Positions 44,397 through 53,314 of a stretch of DNA of 64,000 nt are shown one piece after another. Each line of letters starts with the position of its first letter. Positions within the stretch are counted from its first letter, which is position 1. The stretch spans positions 2,581,228 to 2,645,227 of the forward strand of contig NZ_BNJG01000002.1 in the NCBI RefSeq assembly GCF_016587375.1, written 5' to 3'. A model generated the notes under the pieces. The model was given only the letters and a program-made list of their open reading frames with translations. It was not told where the DNA came from and searched no databases. Source of the DNA: Ktedonobacter robiniae (GTDB lineage Bacteria > Chloroflexota > Ktedonobacteria > Ktedonobacterales > Ktedonobacteraceae). The position numbers and the translations under genes were made by a program.

Positions 44397-46301
44397 TTTT
44401 CCTCGAGATGGTGTGATGGGTAAGGTAAACCAGAACGTGGCGCCCTCGCCAGGAGCACTCTGCACCCCAACGCTCCCCTCATGCCGTTCCATGAACACCT
44501 GGCACAAATAGAGGGCCAATCCGAAGCTCAGATCCAGTTCATGCTGGACGGCACTCCCTTTGGCGCGATAGAAGCGTTCCCAGATATGATCAAGATCTTC
44601 TCTCGCAATGCCTGCTCCCTCGTTATGGACTGAGACACGGGCGAGCGCCTTCGCAATGCGTAACTGCACCACCACAGGCCGTCCTGGGGGAGAATAGGTG
44701 CATGCATTCGTCAGGTAGGTGGTGAGAACGTGCTTGATTCGTCCAGCATCGGCGAGGATGGGCACGCCTTGCTCTTTAGAAGGAACATCCAGCATAATGG
44801 GGTGCCCTGGCGCAGCGTGTTGCTGGCCGGCCACCACCTCTCTGAGCAGTGTGAGCAGATCCTCGGGCTTCAAGGACAACGTGAACGCGTGGGTCTGGAT
44901 ACGCGCATCATCGATCAAGTCATTGATGATACGCTGCTGAAATTGGGCACTCTGCGAGGCGGCTGCCAGGGGTTGCTGAACATGGGCAAGGGGTTCGCGG
45001 ACCTGAACAGGTGGAGGAGCAAACTGCCCTTTGAAGGTCTGCAAGCGGCGCTGGGCTAATTGCAGATTGCCCATGATCCCCGTCAGCGGGGTGCGCAGTT
45101 CATGGGTAGCCAGAGTCAGAAATTCGCCCGCCAGGCGAGTCACTTCGCGCTGGGCAAGTGCTCTGTTCTTTTTCCCTTCCTGTGCAGAGAAACCGTGAAT
45201 GCCCTCAATGAGCAGCATGGTCTGCGCGGTGATGGCTTTCACGAGCGCGATCTCCTCTGGCGTGTACGCTCCTTCCGAACGTGCTTTGATGACCATCAGC
45301 GCACCAACCCACTGCTGCTCCAGAAACAGAGGAACGATCAGGATGGTCTCGGAGCCAGGAGACACGGGGTAAAGAGACGCCGGAAAAGGCAGTTGTTTCC
45401 CAAGATGTGCAATGGTGTGCAACTGATCATATGCAAGCACGACCTCCTGGTTGGCGCACAGGCGAGCGCATGCCGCATCGTCAAGCACTTCTGAGGGATG
45501 GAAGTGTCCCCCGATGTCCCGCCAGTACTGTTCTTGTTCAGCGGTCAAGCCACTTCCTGCGACATAATACAGATGGCCCGTTCGATGACCGAGCGCGAGC
45601 ATTTTCACCCGGTGACAATCCAGGACAGACCGGATAACATCCACCACCTGCTGGGCCACGAAGAGCACCGGAGACGAGAGGAGGAAAGTTTCTTCCGGCA
45701 AGACGCATTCCATCTGCTCGGGAATCTGCGCGATCGCGGTGAGCAGATCCAACATTGACTCGTGGACACGTTGGAGATAGGAGATTTCATCCCCACAATG
45801 GAAGATCGAGACGGTTTCTTCTGTATCGCGCTCTTGAGCACTCACGGGAAAAGTGTGAACCGTGACCGAGATCTTGCGCCCGGAAGGCAGATCCAGCAGC
45901 AGTGTCTGTTCTGGCAAACTGGCTCCTGTTGTCCCGGCAAGAGCGAGGTTCATCAGCCATTGCTCTGAGGGAGCACATGGTGGCTGCTCATCAGAGCGGA
46001 TGTAGTGCTTGAGAAACTGCTGGTAGTCTCTTCCTTGACATTGAGCTTCGGAACCCACTTCAAAGAGCTTACGAGCAGTGGCATTGATCTGGACAATCTT
46101 CTGGTTGCGATCACACGCAATGAGACCCTCCGGGAAAGACTCCCAGATGGCTTCCAATTGGTTGAGTCGCTTGCGTGCTTCCCCTAGAGGGCGAGCGTGA
46201 GGAATGGGCTTCCCTCCAGGCGTTCTACCCCGTTTCGGTTTGCACTGTGTGACATGTTGCAATCTTTTCCCCACCTGAAAGCTCCTTTTAGAAATGCTCA
46301 A
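44394..46301 (-). CDS. Sensor histidine kinase (PAS-GAF-HisKA-HATPase)
   Basis: A 635-residue soluble kinase. A PAS domain lies near residues 45-165 (FPEGLIACDRNQKIVQINAT). A GAF domain lies near 215-365 (ILIVPLFLEQQWVGALMVIK). The H-box TLATHELRTPLTG has His400. HATPase motifs follow: LTNACTYSPPG (N), NEGAGI (a weakened G1, Asp replaced by Asn), SFGLALYLC (G2) and GATFWFTLP. The altered G1 box may lower ATPase activity. There is no transmembrane segment and no adjacent response regulator. Its stop touches the end of the TnsA relic. Confidence 0.9.
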   Translation of the reverse strand: MSISKRSFQVGKRLQHVTQCKPKRGRTPGGKPIPHARPLGEARKRLNQLEAIWESFPEGLIACDRNQKIVQINATARKLFEVGSEAQCQGRDYQQFLKHYIRSDEQPPCAPSEQWLMNLALAGTTGASLPEQTLLLDLPSGRKISVTVHTFPVSAQERDTEETVSIFHCGDEISYLQRVHESMLDLLTAIAQIPEQMECVLPEETFLLSSPVLFVAQQVVDVIRSVLDCHRVKMLALGHRTGHLYYVAGSGLTAEQEQYWRDIGGHFHPSEVLDDAACARLCANQEVVLAYDQLHTIAHLGKQLPFPASLYPVSPGSETILIVPLFLEQQWVGALMVIKARSEGAYTPEEIALVKAITAQTMLLIEGIHGFSAQEGKKNRALAQREVTRLAGEFLTLATHELRTPLTGIMGNLQLAQRRLQTFKGQFAPPPVQVREPLAHVQQPLAAASQSAQFQQRIINDLIDDARIQTHAFTLSLKPEDLLTLLREVVAGQQHAAPGHPIMLDVPSKEQGVPILADAGRIKHVLTTYLTNACTYSPPGRPVVVQLRIAKALARVSVHNEGAGIAREDLDHIWERFYRAKGSAVQHELDLSFGLALYLCQVFMERHEGSVGVQSAPGEGATFWFTLPITPSRGK

Positions 46302-46676
46302 TCATGTTGCAAGCTGAGAAAAAGAGCACCCGCATACCGTTATTGTATGCGTCGTGGAGAAGAGATGGCAATCTCATCACACGCAGATTGGCAGGGCGAG
46401 CCCTCTGGTTTGAAAGACAGGCTGAAGAATGCGGTAACTCAACCTTTGCGAACACCGCTGTAGAGTTCCCCCCGCTTGTGTAGCGACCAACCGATGTTCA
46501 CCTGGAGCAATCGTCACAATCTGGTGACGCGATTTTTATTTACGATTGCTCAGCGCTTCCAGACTTGCTGACATCTTCGCAAATTGCTACCGCACTCTCT
46601 AATCAGGACCATTGGGAGCCTCCTGGGAAGAGTTTAAAAAACGGTGGAAAACCTCAAAAGTCATCGAACATTCCCG
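46302..46676. other. Intergenic region between a kinase and a TetR gene
   Basis: About 375 bp that should contain the kinase promoter. No structure recognised. Confidence 0.3.
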
Positions 46677-47294
46677 CTATTTTCTCGTTGGATCAATGCC
46701 AAGGGCCGAGAACATCGCTGGTACCGTGAGTTTGCGCATGAGGAGTCCCATCTCTTCTGGGGTTTTCTGCTGCTGGTGGTTGAGCCACCAACTGATCGCC
46801 GTATAGAGGGTCCCACTTAAATAGGTGGCGAGAAAACCGGCTGGGACGGCTGGTTCGCTCACTATTTCGAGCAGCGGGTTCACTATGAAGTGTTCTGCCT
46901 GCTGGGTCATGTAGTCTATAAGCTGCTTCTTGGCGAGGGCAGCTCCCCGTTCACTCAGCAGCACTTGGTAAAGATGGCGGTAATGGCCCACATGCTCGAA
47001 GACCTTTTCACTTAACGTCTGCTCTTCAGTGAGCAAGTCTGAGGGCCGCAGTGGCTCAAGCCGTTGCGCCAGATCTTTTTGCAGCTTCTGGAGCGTGCTC
47101 GAGAGGAGCTGTTCTTTGTCGTGATAATGCAAGTAGAACGTTGCCCGGCCCATATTCGCCCGGTCAGTAATCTGTTGTACAGTGATACTCTCGTAGTTGT
47201 GTTCCTCGATTAACTCCAGCAATGCACGCTCAAGCAGCTGACGGGTTCGTTGGACGCGACGATCCTCCATATTCCTTACTCGATTTCTAGACAT
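46677..47294 (-). CDS. TetR-family transcriptional regulator
   Basis: A 205-residue TetR protein. Its helix-turn-helix is at residues ~18-60 (LLERALLELIEEHNYESITV, QITDRANMGRATFYLHYHDK), and its C-terminal domain is the TetR_C_11-like type (FEHVGHYRHLYQVLL). An 18-bp perfect palindrome covers the start region (47293-47310), consistent with autorepression. An ATG at 47270 is an alternative start but has AAGGA only 2 bp away. It is divergent from the GlcD-GlcE-like oxidase, the likely target. Confidence 0.9.
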   Translation of the reverse strand: MSRNRVRNMEDRRVQRTRQLLERALLELIEEHNYESITVQQITDRANMGRATFYLHYHDKEQLLSSTLQKLQKDLAQRLEPLRPSDLLTEEQTLSEKVFEHVGHYRHLYQVLLSERGAALAKKQLIDYMTQQAEHFIVNPLLEIVSEPAVPAGFLATYLSGTLYTAISWWLNHQQQKTPEEMGLLMRKLTVPAMFSALGIDPTRK

Positions 47295-47310
47295 GTCTAC
47301 TAGTAGACAT
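47293..47310. promoter_or_regulatory. 18-bp palindromic operator (ATGTCTACTAGTAGACAT)
   Basis: A perfect palindrome immediately at the TetR start. A weaker relative (ATGTCTATTAATAAAC) lies at 47391-47406 on the side of the oxidase gene. The pair suits a divergent TetR-controlled promoter. Confidence 0.7.
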
Positions 47311-47390
47311 CATATGTTCAGGATTTCTGCCTCCAAGGCGATCTCCTTGACACCTTTGCTCTTCACCAAGCATAGCCACTATTATACATT

Positions 47391-47406
47391 ATGTCTATTA
47401 ATAAAC
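47391..47406. promoter_or_regulatory. Imperfect second operator for the divergent TetR
   Basis: ATGTCTATTAATAAAC shares TGTCTA-T-AG/A-TA-AC spacing with the palindrome at 47293-47310 and lies 144 bp before the oxidase start. Confidence 0.4.
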
Positions 47407-47549
47407 GGCTTGTCAAGTCTCTTCCGAGAACGACGCTCTTCCTGGCTGAAAGGGGGAGTCACCGTCATCGAGAAACTGCAAGGGCCAAGCGACAACGTTT
47501 GAGCTGATGAGCCTGGCCCTTTCCAGAGCATGAAGAAGAGGAGACAAAT

Positions 47550-49409
47550 ATGAACACCACTCTCATCGAACAATTTGCTTGTGTGCTGTCAGAGCCAGAG
47601 GCAGTGATCACTAATTCCGATGTTATGACTACCGCAGGACATAATTTCTGGGGTTTTGGTGGCGCACCGGGATTGTTGTTACGACCTCGCTCTCGTGACG
47701 AAGTTGCAGCAGTCATGCGGCTGGCCACCAAACATCAGATTCCCGTGGTTCCCCGGGGAGGCGCATCAAATTGCAGTGCAGGAATGATGCCCAACCAGGA
47801 TCGTATCCTGCTCGATCTGGGAAACATGAACCGTGTTCTGGACATCGATGTTGCTGCCCGCCGCGCCCGTGTCCAGCCTGGGGTTATCAACGCCGCGCTC
47901 CAGCAGCAACTTGCCCCCTATGGATTGTGCTTCTCGCCCGATCCCGTGTCGCAACCACTATCAACAATTGGCGGCAACATCATTGAGAACGCTGGTGGCT
48001 CACATGCCTTGAAGTATGGTGTGACGTTCAACCACATCCTCTCCATAGAGGTAGTCCTGGCTGACGGGACCGTGATCACCCTCACCGCGAACGACGAGGG
48101 CCCCGATCTGCTAGGGATTCTCATCGGCTCCGAGGGAACACTCGGGATCGTGACCGAGGCGACGCTCGCACTCCGTCCCATTGCTCCAGTTACTCGTAGT
48201 CTCATGGGTGGTTTCGCCACGGCTCATGATGCAGCAGCCACCGTCGCTGCCATCATCGAAACCGGGGTCGTGCCTGCCGCGCTGGAGTGGCTCGATCGCG
48301 CTGGCATCGCTGAATTAGAGCAGTTTACCAGCACTGGGTATCCGACCGATGTTGACGCGATCCTGCTGATCGACATCGATGGCACTGCCGAGCAGGTCAA
48401 CCACGATATGGCGGTCGTTGAACAGATCCTGCGCCGCACGGCTACCGAGGTTCGGCGTGCCGATGATGAGCAAACCCGCTCGAGGCTCTGGTACGGTCGC
48501 CTGCATGCCCCTGACGCGGTGTTGCGCAGTGGACTGGCATTCTTCATCGGCTACGTCACTGTCCCTCGCCAACGAATTCCTGAGATGCAGCAGGCCATCC
48601 AGGCCGCAGCCCAACGGCACCACGACGGCCTGTCCTTCATTGCTGTGACCGGACACGCTGGGGATGGTGACCTACACCCGACTTCCTTCTTTGATCCGGC
48701 CAATCCCAAGAGTGCTCGTGCGTTAGAGGAGGCCAACAACGAAATCATTGATGCAGCTCTCAGCATGGGAGGCACCATCACAGGCGAACACGGCGTCGGA
48801 ACAGAGAAACGCCAGTTTATGAACAGGCGCTTTACGCCCGTGGAGATCGCTGTCCAACGTGCCATCAAAAGGGTCTTCGATCCCGACGGGCTGTTGAACC
48901 CAGGGGTCTTGCTCCCGGACTTCTCCCCTGACGAGCCAGACGCGCCCGCCTTCGAAGCTGCCCTGCGCAGAGCTCTCGACAGCTACCGCACTCATACCGT
49001 CCTTTCCATGCCGTCGAAGACAACCGAAACAACGAAGAGCGCAAGCGGAAAAGACATCGCCATCAATATCGCTAACCTCAGTGTAATCGTTGGTTCCGAG
49101 GTTTCCCTTGCCGATTTTGCCCACCACCTTGCCAACCATGGGGTGCAGTGCCCAGCCCTGCCTGCCACCCCCGACGGGCGCACGGTGGGCGAGCTGGTTG
49201 CTGCCGCAACCGGCGCGGAGCGCATCGCAGTACTTAATGCCCTTCTCGGACTCGACGTGGTCCTTCCCGACAATGACGCCCACGCACGCTTTGGAAGCGA
49301 GAGCATGAAAGACGTGGCCGGCTACGATGTCAAACGCCTTTTCACTGGGAGCTAGGGCACATTTGGCACCATAACGACTCTGATCTTCAAGCTCTCTGTC
49401 CAGGCATGA
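47550..49409 (+). pseudogene. GlcD-GlcE-like FAD-linked oxidase fusion, truncated by amber stop
   Basis: Residues 1-~465 are a full GlcD-type FAD/(2-hydroxy acid) oxidase: PRGGASNCSAGM and the STIGGNIIENAGG FAD loop, HAGDGDLHPT with metal-binding His, GEHGVGTEKR near 415. After a linker, residues ~495-601 resemble the N-terminal FAD half of GlcE (DGRTVGELVAAATGAER, FGSESMKDVAGYDVKRLFTG). A TAG at 49353-49355 stops the frame, yet it continues GTFGTITTLIFKLSVQA to 49409, as GlcE proteins do. The GlcD part looks complete and may still work; the GlcE part is cut. GGAGACAA precedes the start. Confidence 0.8.
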
Positions 49410-49512
49410 TCGCCGCCGGGTAGGCCGGAAGCACCCACTTTGGTCTACCCGGTTCAGACGCCGAGGGAACAAACAAGGGGGATGGGGAGAACCTATTCCT
49501 CACCATTTTAAA

Positions 49513-49567
49513 GGTCAGTGTATCCAAACCTGAAAACGGTACGCGAAGATGTGGATGCGCTCATCAC
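49513..49567. repeat. Degenerate relative of the 39138-39194 hairpin
   Basis: GGTCAGTGTATCCAAACC-TGAAAACGGTACGC-GAAGATGTGGATGCGCTCAT matches the earlier hairpin over ~45 of 55 positions, with arms that have lost perfect pairing. It lies directly after the decayed GlcE end. Confidence 0.55.
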
Positions 49568-49690
49568 AAAGAGCCCAACTGCCTTTGTTGGAATAGAGCA
49601 AATTGCTTTGTGATCGAGTTTGACACAGAAACGAAAGCGTGAACGTGATTCGCAGGTGGCAAAGGCAGCCATCCTGGAACTGTCAGTAGC

Positions 49691-49916
49691 TTCCTGGAAA
49701 AGGCGCGCGAGCAAGGAATCATTCGCCCAGAGATTGATCCTGTACTGCTGGTCGCGCATGTGCTGAATATATGTGTCTTTCACGCGCTCTCTATCCTTCG
49801 CTACCAGATACACTTTCCAGAGTGAGATTTTTCCTCGCCAGAAGCACTCGCGCAAGCTCGCGCGCAGATTGTCATGCTGGTGCTTCATGGCGTTATGACC
49901 TCTAAGGAGACAACAC
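49691..49916 (+). pseudogene. TetR C-terminal fragment
   Basis: The plus strand reads FLEKAREQGIIRPEIDPVLL, VAHVLNICVFHALSILRYQI, a TGA, then DFSSPEALAQARAQIVMLVL. This resembles the dimerisation half of a TetR regulator, with one nonsense codon and no DNA-binding half. It directly precedes an MFS exporter, the expected partner. Confidence 0.5.
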
Positions 49917-49949
49917 ATGCGACTGAACTACCGCTGACAGGCGACAATC

Positions 49950-51491
49950 GTGCTGGTTTTGGGACTCTTCATGGCGGTCCTGGACAACACGATTGTGAGC
50001 GTGGCTCTGCCGCAGATCCAGAAGGCATTTCACACAAGCTTTGACACGGTTACCTGGATCTCTACTGGTTACTTCCTTTCCCAGGCGGCGGTCATTCCAA
50101 TCATTGGCTACCTGAGCGACCGCCTGGGTACCAAAGTGGTCTATCTCACGGCATTGGGGCTTTTCACGCTTGGGTCCGCCCTCTGCGTCTTCGCTCCTAA
50201 CGAGGAACTGCTGATTGTCTTCCGCGTAATCCAGGGTCTCGGTGGGGGTGCGATGATGCCAACGGCTTTCACGCTCATCTACCGTCTCTTCGGACCAACC
50301 GAGCGCGGGCCAGTAACGGCCACTGTTGGTATTCCGGTCTTCCTGGCTCCGGCCTTCGGCCCAACCATTGGTGGCTATCTGACAACCGCCTTCGACTGGA
50401 GCGCCATTTTCACAATCAACCTGCCTCTTGGACTGATCGCGTTTGTGCTGGGCCTGTTCATCCTGCGCAATCGCGCCCAGGAACGCGCGGCAGCAGGCGA
50501 AGAGCATGCCAGCGAAGGGCAACGAGTTGATATTGCCGGGCTGCTCCTCTCGATGCTGGGCTTTACCACGCTGGTGTATGGCATCACCGAAGCTGGTACA
50601 CGAGGGTGGATCGATCCTATCGTCATCAGCTTTATGGTGGCGGGAGGCGTCATCCTGATCGCGTTTGCCATCGTTGAGCTTTTCATCGCCAGCGATCCGG
50701 TAATCAATCTGCGCCTCTTCGCGCAATATACATTCGCCATTTCTAATCTCTTGTTGTGGGTCGTCAGCGCTGTACTCTTTGGGAGCCTGTTCCTATTGCC
50801 CTTCTTTTTCGAGAACGTACAGGGGAATACGCCGCTCACCGCAGGTCTGTGGCTCATGGCCCAGGGTATCGCGACGGCGGTTGGTATGGTGCTCGGAGGT
50901 CGACTGTACAATCGGGTCGGGCCACGTCCTCTGGCTTTCGTGGGATTAATTCTGCTGGCTGTTGGCACGTATGGATTGACGCAACTGAATGTCTCAACCT
51001 CAGGAGGTGCGTTGCAGAGTTGGCTGATGCTACGCGGCCTGGGACTGGGATTGACCAACACCTCTCTGCAAACAGTCGCGCTTTCGGCAGTCAGTAATAA
51101 GGCGATGGCACGCGCTTCCTCGCTCGTCAACGTCATGCGTATGGTCTTCTCGGCGATCGGCGTCGCGGTCCTGACCAGCTATTTGAGTCAGCAGGCCGTT
51201 TCATACGCGACAATGGCAAAGCAAGGAGTACAGAAGATTCCACAGAGCGGTATAGCGGTGACTTGCGCGGCAACCGTGGGAGCACGCGCCGAGGCACTGA
51301 AGCATTGTGTGACCCAGCATGTCACGGTTATAGGACTCAACAATACCTTCTGGCTTGTCCTGATTGGATGTGTTATCTGCATATTCATCACGCTGGCGCT
51401 CGGACGTGATCCGGCGCTTGAGGCAGCCAAAAAGGCTCGCGCTAATGGCGAAGTTGTGCAAGCGGAGGTCCAAATGCCGATTGGCGAGTAA
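49950..51491 (+). CDS. DHA2-family MFS exporter with a nonsense codon at position 7 of its natural frame
   Basis: A 513-residue, 14-helix DHA2 protein: GLFMAVLDNTIVSVALPQIQ, LSDRLGTKVVYLTALGLFTL (motif A), RVIQGLGGGAMMPTAF, FGPTIGGYL (motif C). The best ribosome site (AAGGAG, 7 bp) belongs to ATG 49917, whose frame reads MRLNYR then TGA (49935-49937), then joins this frame. Relatives often have Trp there, so TGG-to-TGA is likely. Initiation at GTG 49950 would lose only ~11 residues before helix 1, so the pump may still be made at low level. A TetR relic precedes it. Confidence 0.8.
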   Translation: MLVLGLFMAVLDNTIVSVALPQIQKAFHTSFDTVTWISTGYFLSQAAVIPIIGYLSDRLGTKVVYLTALGLFTLGSALCVFAPNEELLIVFRVIQGLGGGAMMPTAFTLIYRLFGPTERGPVTATVGIPVFLAPAFGPTIGGYLTTAFDWSAIFTINLPLGLIAFVLGLFILRNRAQERAAAGEEHASEGQRVDIAGLLLSMLGFTTLVYGITEAGTRGWIDPIVISFMVAGGVILIAFAIVELFIASDPVINLRLFAQYTFAISNLLLWVVSAVLFGSLFLLPFFFENVQGNTPLTAGLWLMAQGIATAVGMVLGGRLYNRVGPRPLAFVGLILLAVGTYGLTQLNVSTSGGALQSWLMLRGLGLGLTNTSLQTVALSAVSNKAMARASSLVNVMRMVFSAIGVAVLTSYLSQQAVSYATMAKQGVQKIPQSGIAVTCAATVGARAEALKHCVTQHVTVIGLNNTFWLVLIGCVICIFITLALGRDPALEAAKKARANGEVVQAEVQMPIGE

Positions 51492-51535
51492 AACGCCGTT
51501 CGCAAGCAGATCGCTAGCATCGTTCTTTAAGCAGA

Positions 51536-51586
51536 GAGGCGGTGGTGGTCCCGATTGTTGTTGACAATTGGGACCACCACCGCCTC
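51536..51586. terminator. 23-bp stem-loop after the MFS gene
   Basis: Arms at 51536-51558 and 51564-51586 pair with a single mismatch around a 5-nt loop; the stem includes GGCGGTGGTGGTCCC. It follows the MFS stop by 44 bp. No T-run follows, so its role may be transcript stabilisation as much as termination. Confidence 0.6.
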
Positions 51587-51736
51587 CTGGTAACTGACCT
51601 GAAGGTTCGACCAAATGACGAAACAAGTCGCTTCTCTGTGATATTGGTGTATGATGTTCGATCCTCATGACTCCGGCTGTTTCCGCCAGTCGTAGCCTCA
51701 GAGAAAGTCGCGGTCAGGACCAGACAAGTCGGTCTT

Positions 51737-51910
51737 GGACCAAGCGTTAGCTCCTTTGGCTGGCCAGGAGCGTTTGGGACAACCTGGATTGCGGACCCGA
51801 AAGAGGATTTGATGGCAACCCTACTCCTTCAGGTCGGAAGTGCCAACCCGTTCTACACGCAAGTTGGTGAGGATTTTGTCACACTGACCTATCAGGCGAT
51901 CTGTGATTGA
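51737..51910 (+). pseudogene. Serine hydrolase (beta-lactamase family), C-terminal fragment
   Basis: 58 codons reading SSFGWPGAFGTTWIADPKED, LMATLLLQVG and an ending FVTLTYQAICD. This resembles the last segment of PBP-like hydrolases (F-G-W-D-G-G-x-G-T-x-W-x-x-D-P). There is no start; the remaining gene is absent, with an IS630 element just downstream. Confidence 0.65.
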
Positions 51911-51975
51911 AGCATACAGAACCTCTGGCGACATGGCGCGATCCTCATTCCGATTGGTGGAAGGAGCGAGCGTCC

Positions 51976-52920
51976 TTACCCTGCCATATCGACAGGTCGA
52001 TAGCCACAATGTCTGAACCACCCGTGAGCATCCTGCATGGTAATCGTCAGAAGAGCCTGTCCAATGGCCTCTTGCGATTCCTCTGGAGTGCGTGCCCTTA
52101 CCCGACGTAAAAACGCTTTCAGTTTGGAGAATGCCTCCTCAATCGGTGACAAGTCGGGGGAGTAGGATGGCAAAAACAGAAGCTGACATCCTTGCGCTTC
52201 GATGGCTTGCCGAACTTTTTCTCCGGTATGCGTATTCAAATTATCCAGGATGACAATTTGCCCCGCTTGTAGACTCGGAGCCAAAATCTGTTCGATGTAG
52301 AGTTCAAACACGGTGGTATCCGCCGAGTCTTCCAGGAGAAGCGCTTCGCCCATGCCTTGAAGCGAGAGCGAAGCCAGAAGCGTGATATTGGCGCGCCTAT
52401 TGTGTGGAACCGCACCATACGCTCGTTCTCCAAAAGGAGAACGAGCATACAGGCTGGTTAAGGCGATGTTCGAGCCGCATTCATCAATGAACACCAGTTT
52501 GCTGGCATCTAACGTTTTTGCCTGCTCACGCCAGGCAGCGCGGTCGGCTTCATTCTGCTCACTTGCTCGCAAGGTTTTCTTCTTACGGGTCCAGTTCAGA
52601 CGGTGGATCGCACGACTCGTGGTTGCGGAGCTGACCTGGATGCCGTGTGTAGTTTGCCAGAACTGGCAATGCTCGATAAGCGTCGCATCGGGGAGTGCTT
52701 CGAGTTGAGCAAGCAATCCAGCGTGCAGAGCCGCTCCCTTTTTTGATGGGCGACCTGGAATGGCCTTGGGCTTCACATCGCCGGTTTCGCGTCTTAACTT
52801 GAGGTAGCGTTTGATCGTGGATTGGGAAACCGCAAACGTTTTAGCAATTTCTGCACGTGGCTTCCCCTGGTCAACCACGCGCAGGATACGCTGGCGTAAA
52901 TCTTGAGAATATGCTCGCAT
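51976..52920 (-). CDS. IS630-family transposase
   Basis: A 314-residue IS630/mariner-type transposase. An N-terminal helix-turn-helix pair comes first (YSQDLRQRILRVVDQGKPRA, FAVSQSTIKRYLKLRR). The DDE triad is in KLVFIDECGSNIAL, QIVILDNLNTHTGEK and YSPDLSPIEEAFSKLK. The frame is intact. Terminal repeats were not recognised; the element lies where the 5' part of the TnsB-like gene should be (a TA at 52959), so it probably interrupted or replaced that gene. Confidence 0.92.
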   Translation of the reverse strand: MRAYSQDLRQRILRVVDQGKPRAEIAKTFAVSQSTIKRYLKLRRETGDVKPKAIPGRPSKKGAALHAGLLAQLEALPDATLIEHCQFWQTTHGIQVSSATTSRAIHRLNWTRKKKTLRASEQNEADRAAWREQAKTLDASKLVFIDECGSNIALTSLYARSPFGERAYGAVPHNRRANITLLASLSLQGMGEALLLEDSADTTVFELYIEQILAPSLQAGQIVILDNLNTHTGEKVRQAIEAQGCQLLFLPSYSPDLSPIEEAFSKLKAFLRRVRARTPEESQEAIGQALLTITMQDAHGWFRHCGYRPVDMAG

Positions 52921-52957
52921 GCTCTCATTTTGTCATCAGGCCCAACTTTTGTGAAGA

Positions 52958-53314
52958 GTGCTGTATGCCTACATTGATGATCAATGGGTTGAATGTGTTG
53001 CCGATGCTTTTCTTCAGGTGCATGGGCGCTCAGAACGCGAATGGAATGTGATTCTCGACGAGTGGCGTGAAGACCAGCGACAGCACCAGATGAAACGCGT
53101 GACACTGGATGGTCCCCGCCTGGCAGAGTTTTTACTGAAACTGGAAAAGGATGAGGCGTGTTTGCTCCAACGTCAACATGATCTGGAAGAGCAACCACTG
53201 CGCGAGGCGCTTTTGCTCGCGGGGCCTCGTCCTGTACAGGAAGATCAAACCAGGAGTGATGCCCCGATCGAAATAGATTTGTCGAACCTACCACGTTACG
53301 AGGTGTACCACTGA
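52958..53314 (+). pseudogene. TnsB/TniA-like transposase, C-terminal fragment
   Basis: 118 codons reading YAYIDDQWVECVADAFLQVH, REWNVILDEWREDQRQHQMK and an acidic, Leu-rich tail, like the beta-barrel end and C-terminal tail of TnsB/TniA proteins that contact TnsC. The catalytic integrase core is missing, cut by the IS630 element. The stop overlaps the ATG of the TnsC-like gene (TGATG), as in functional Tn7-like operons. Confidence 0.65.

Noticed and set aside
49902..51136. 253- and 274-residue minus-strand frames under the MFS gene
   Set aside because: They mirror a clear 14-helix MFS protein; no start signals or homology.
51536..51586. Riboswitch or T-box downstream of the MFS gene
   Set aside because: It is a single long hairpin without a conserved aptamer or downstream gene on the same strand.
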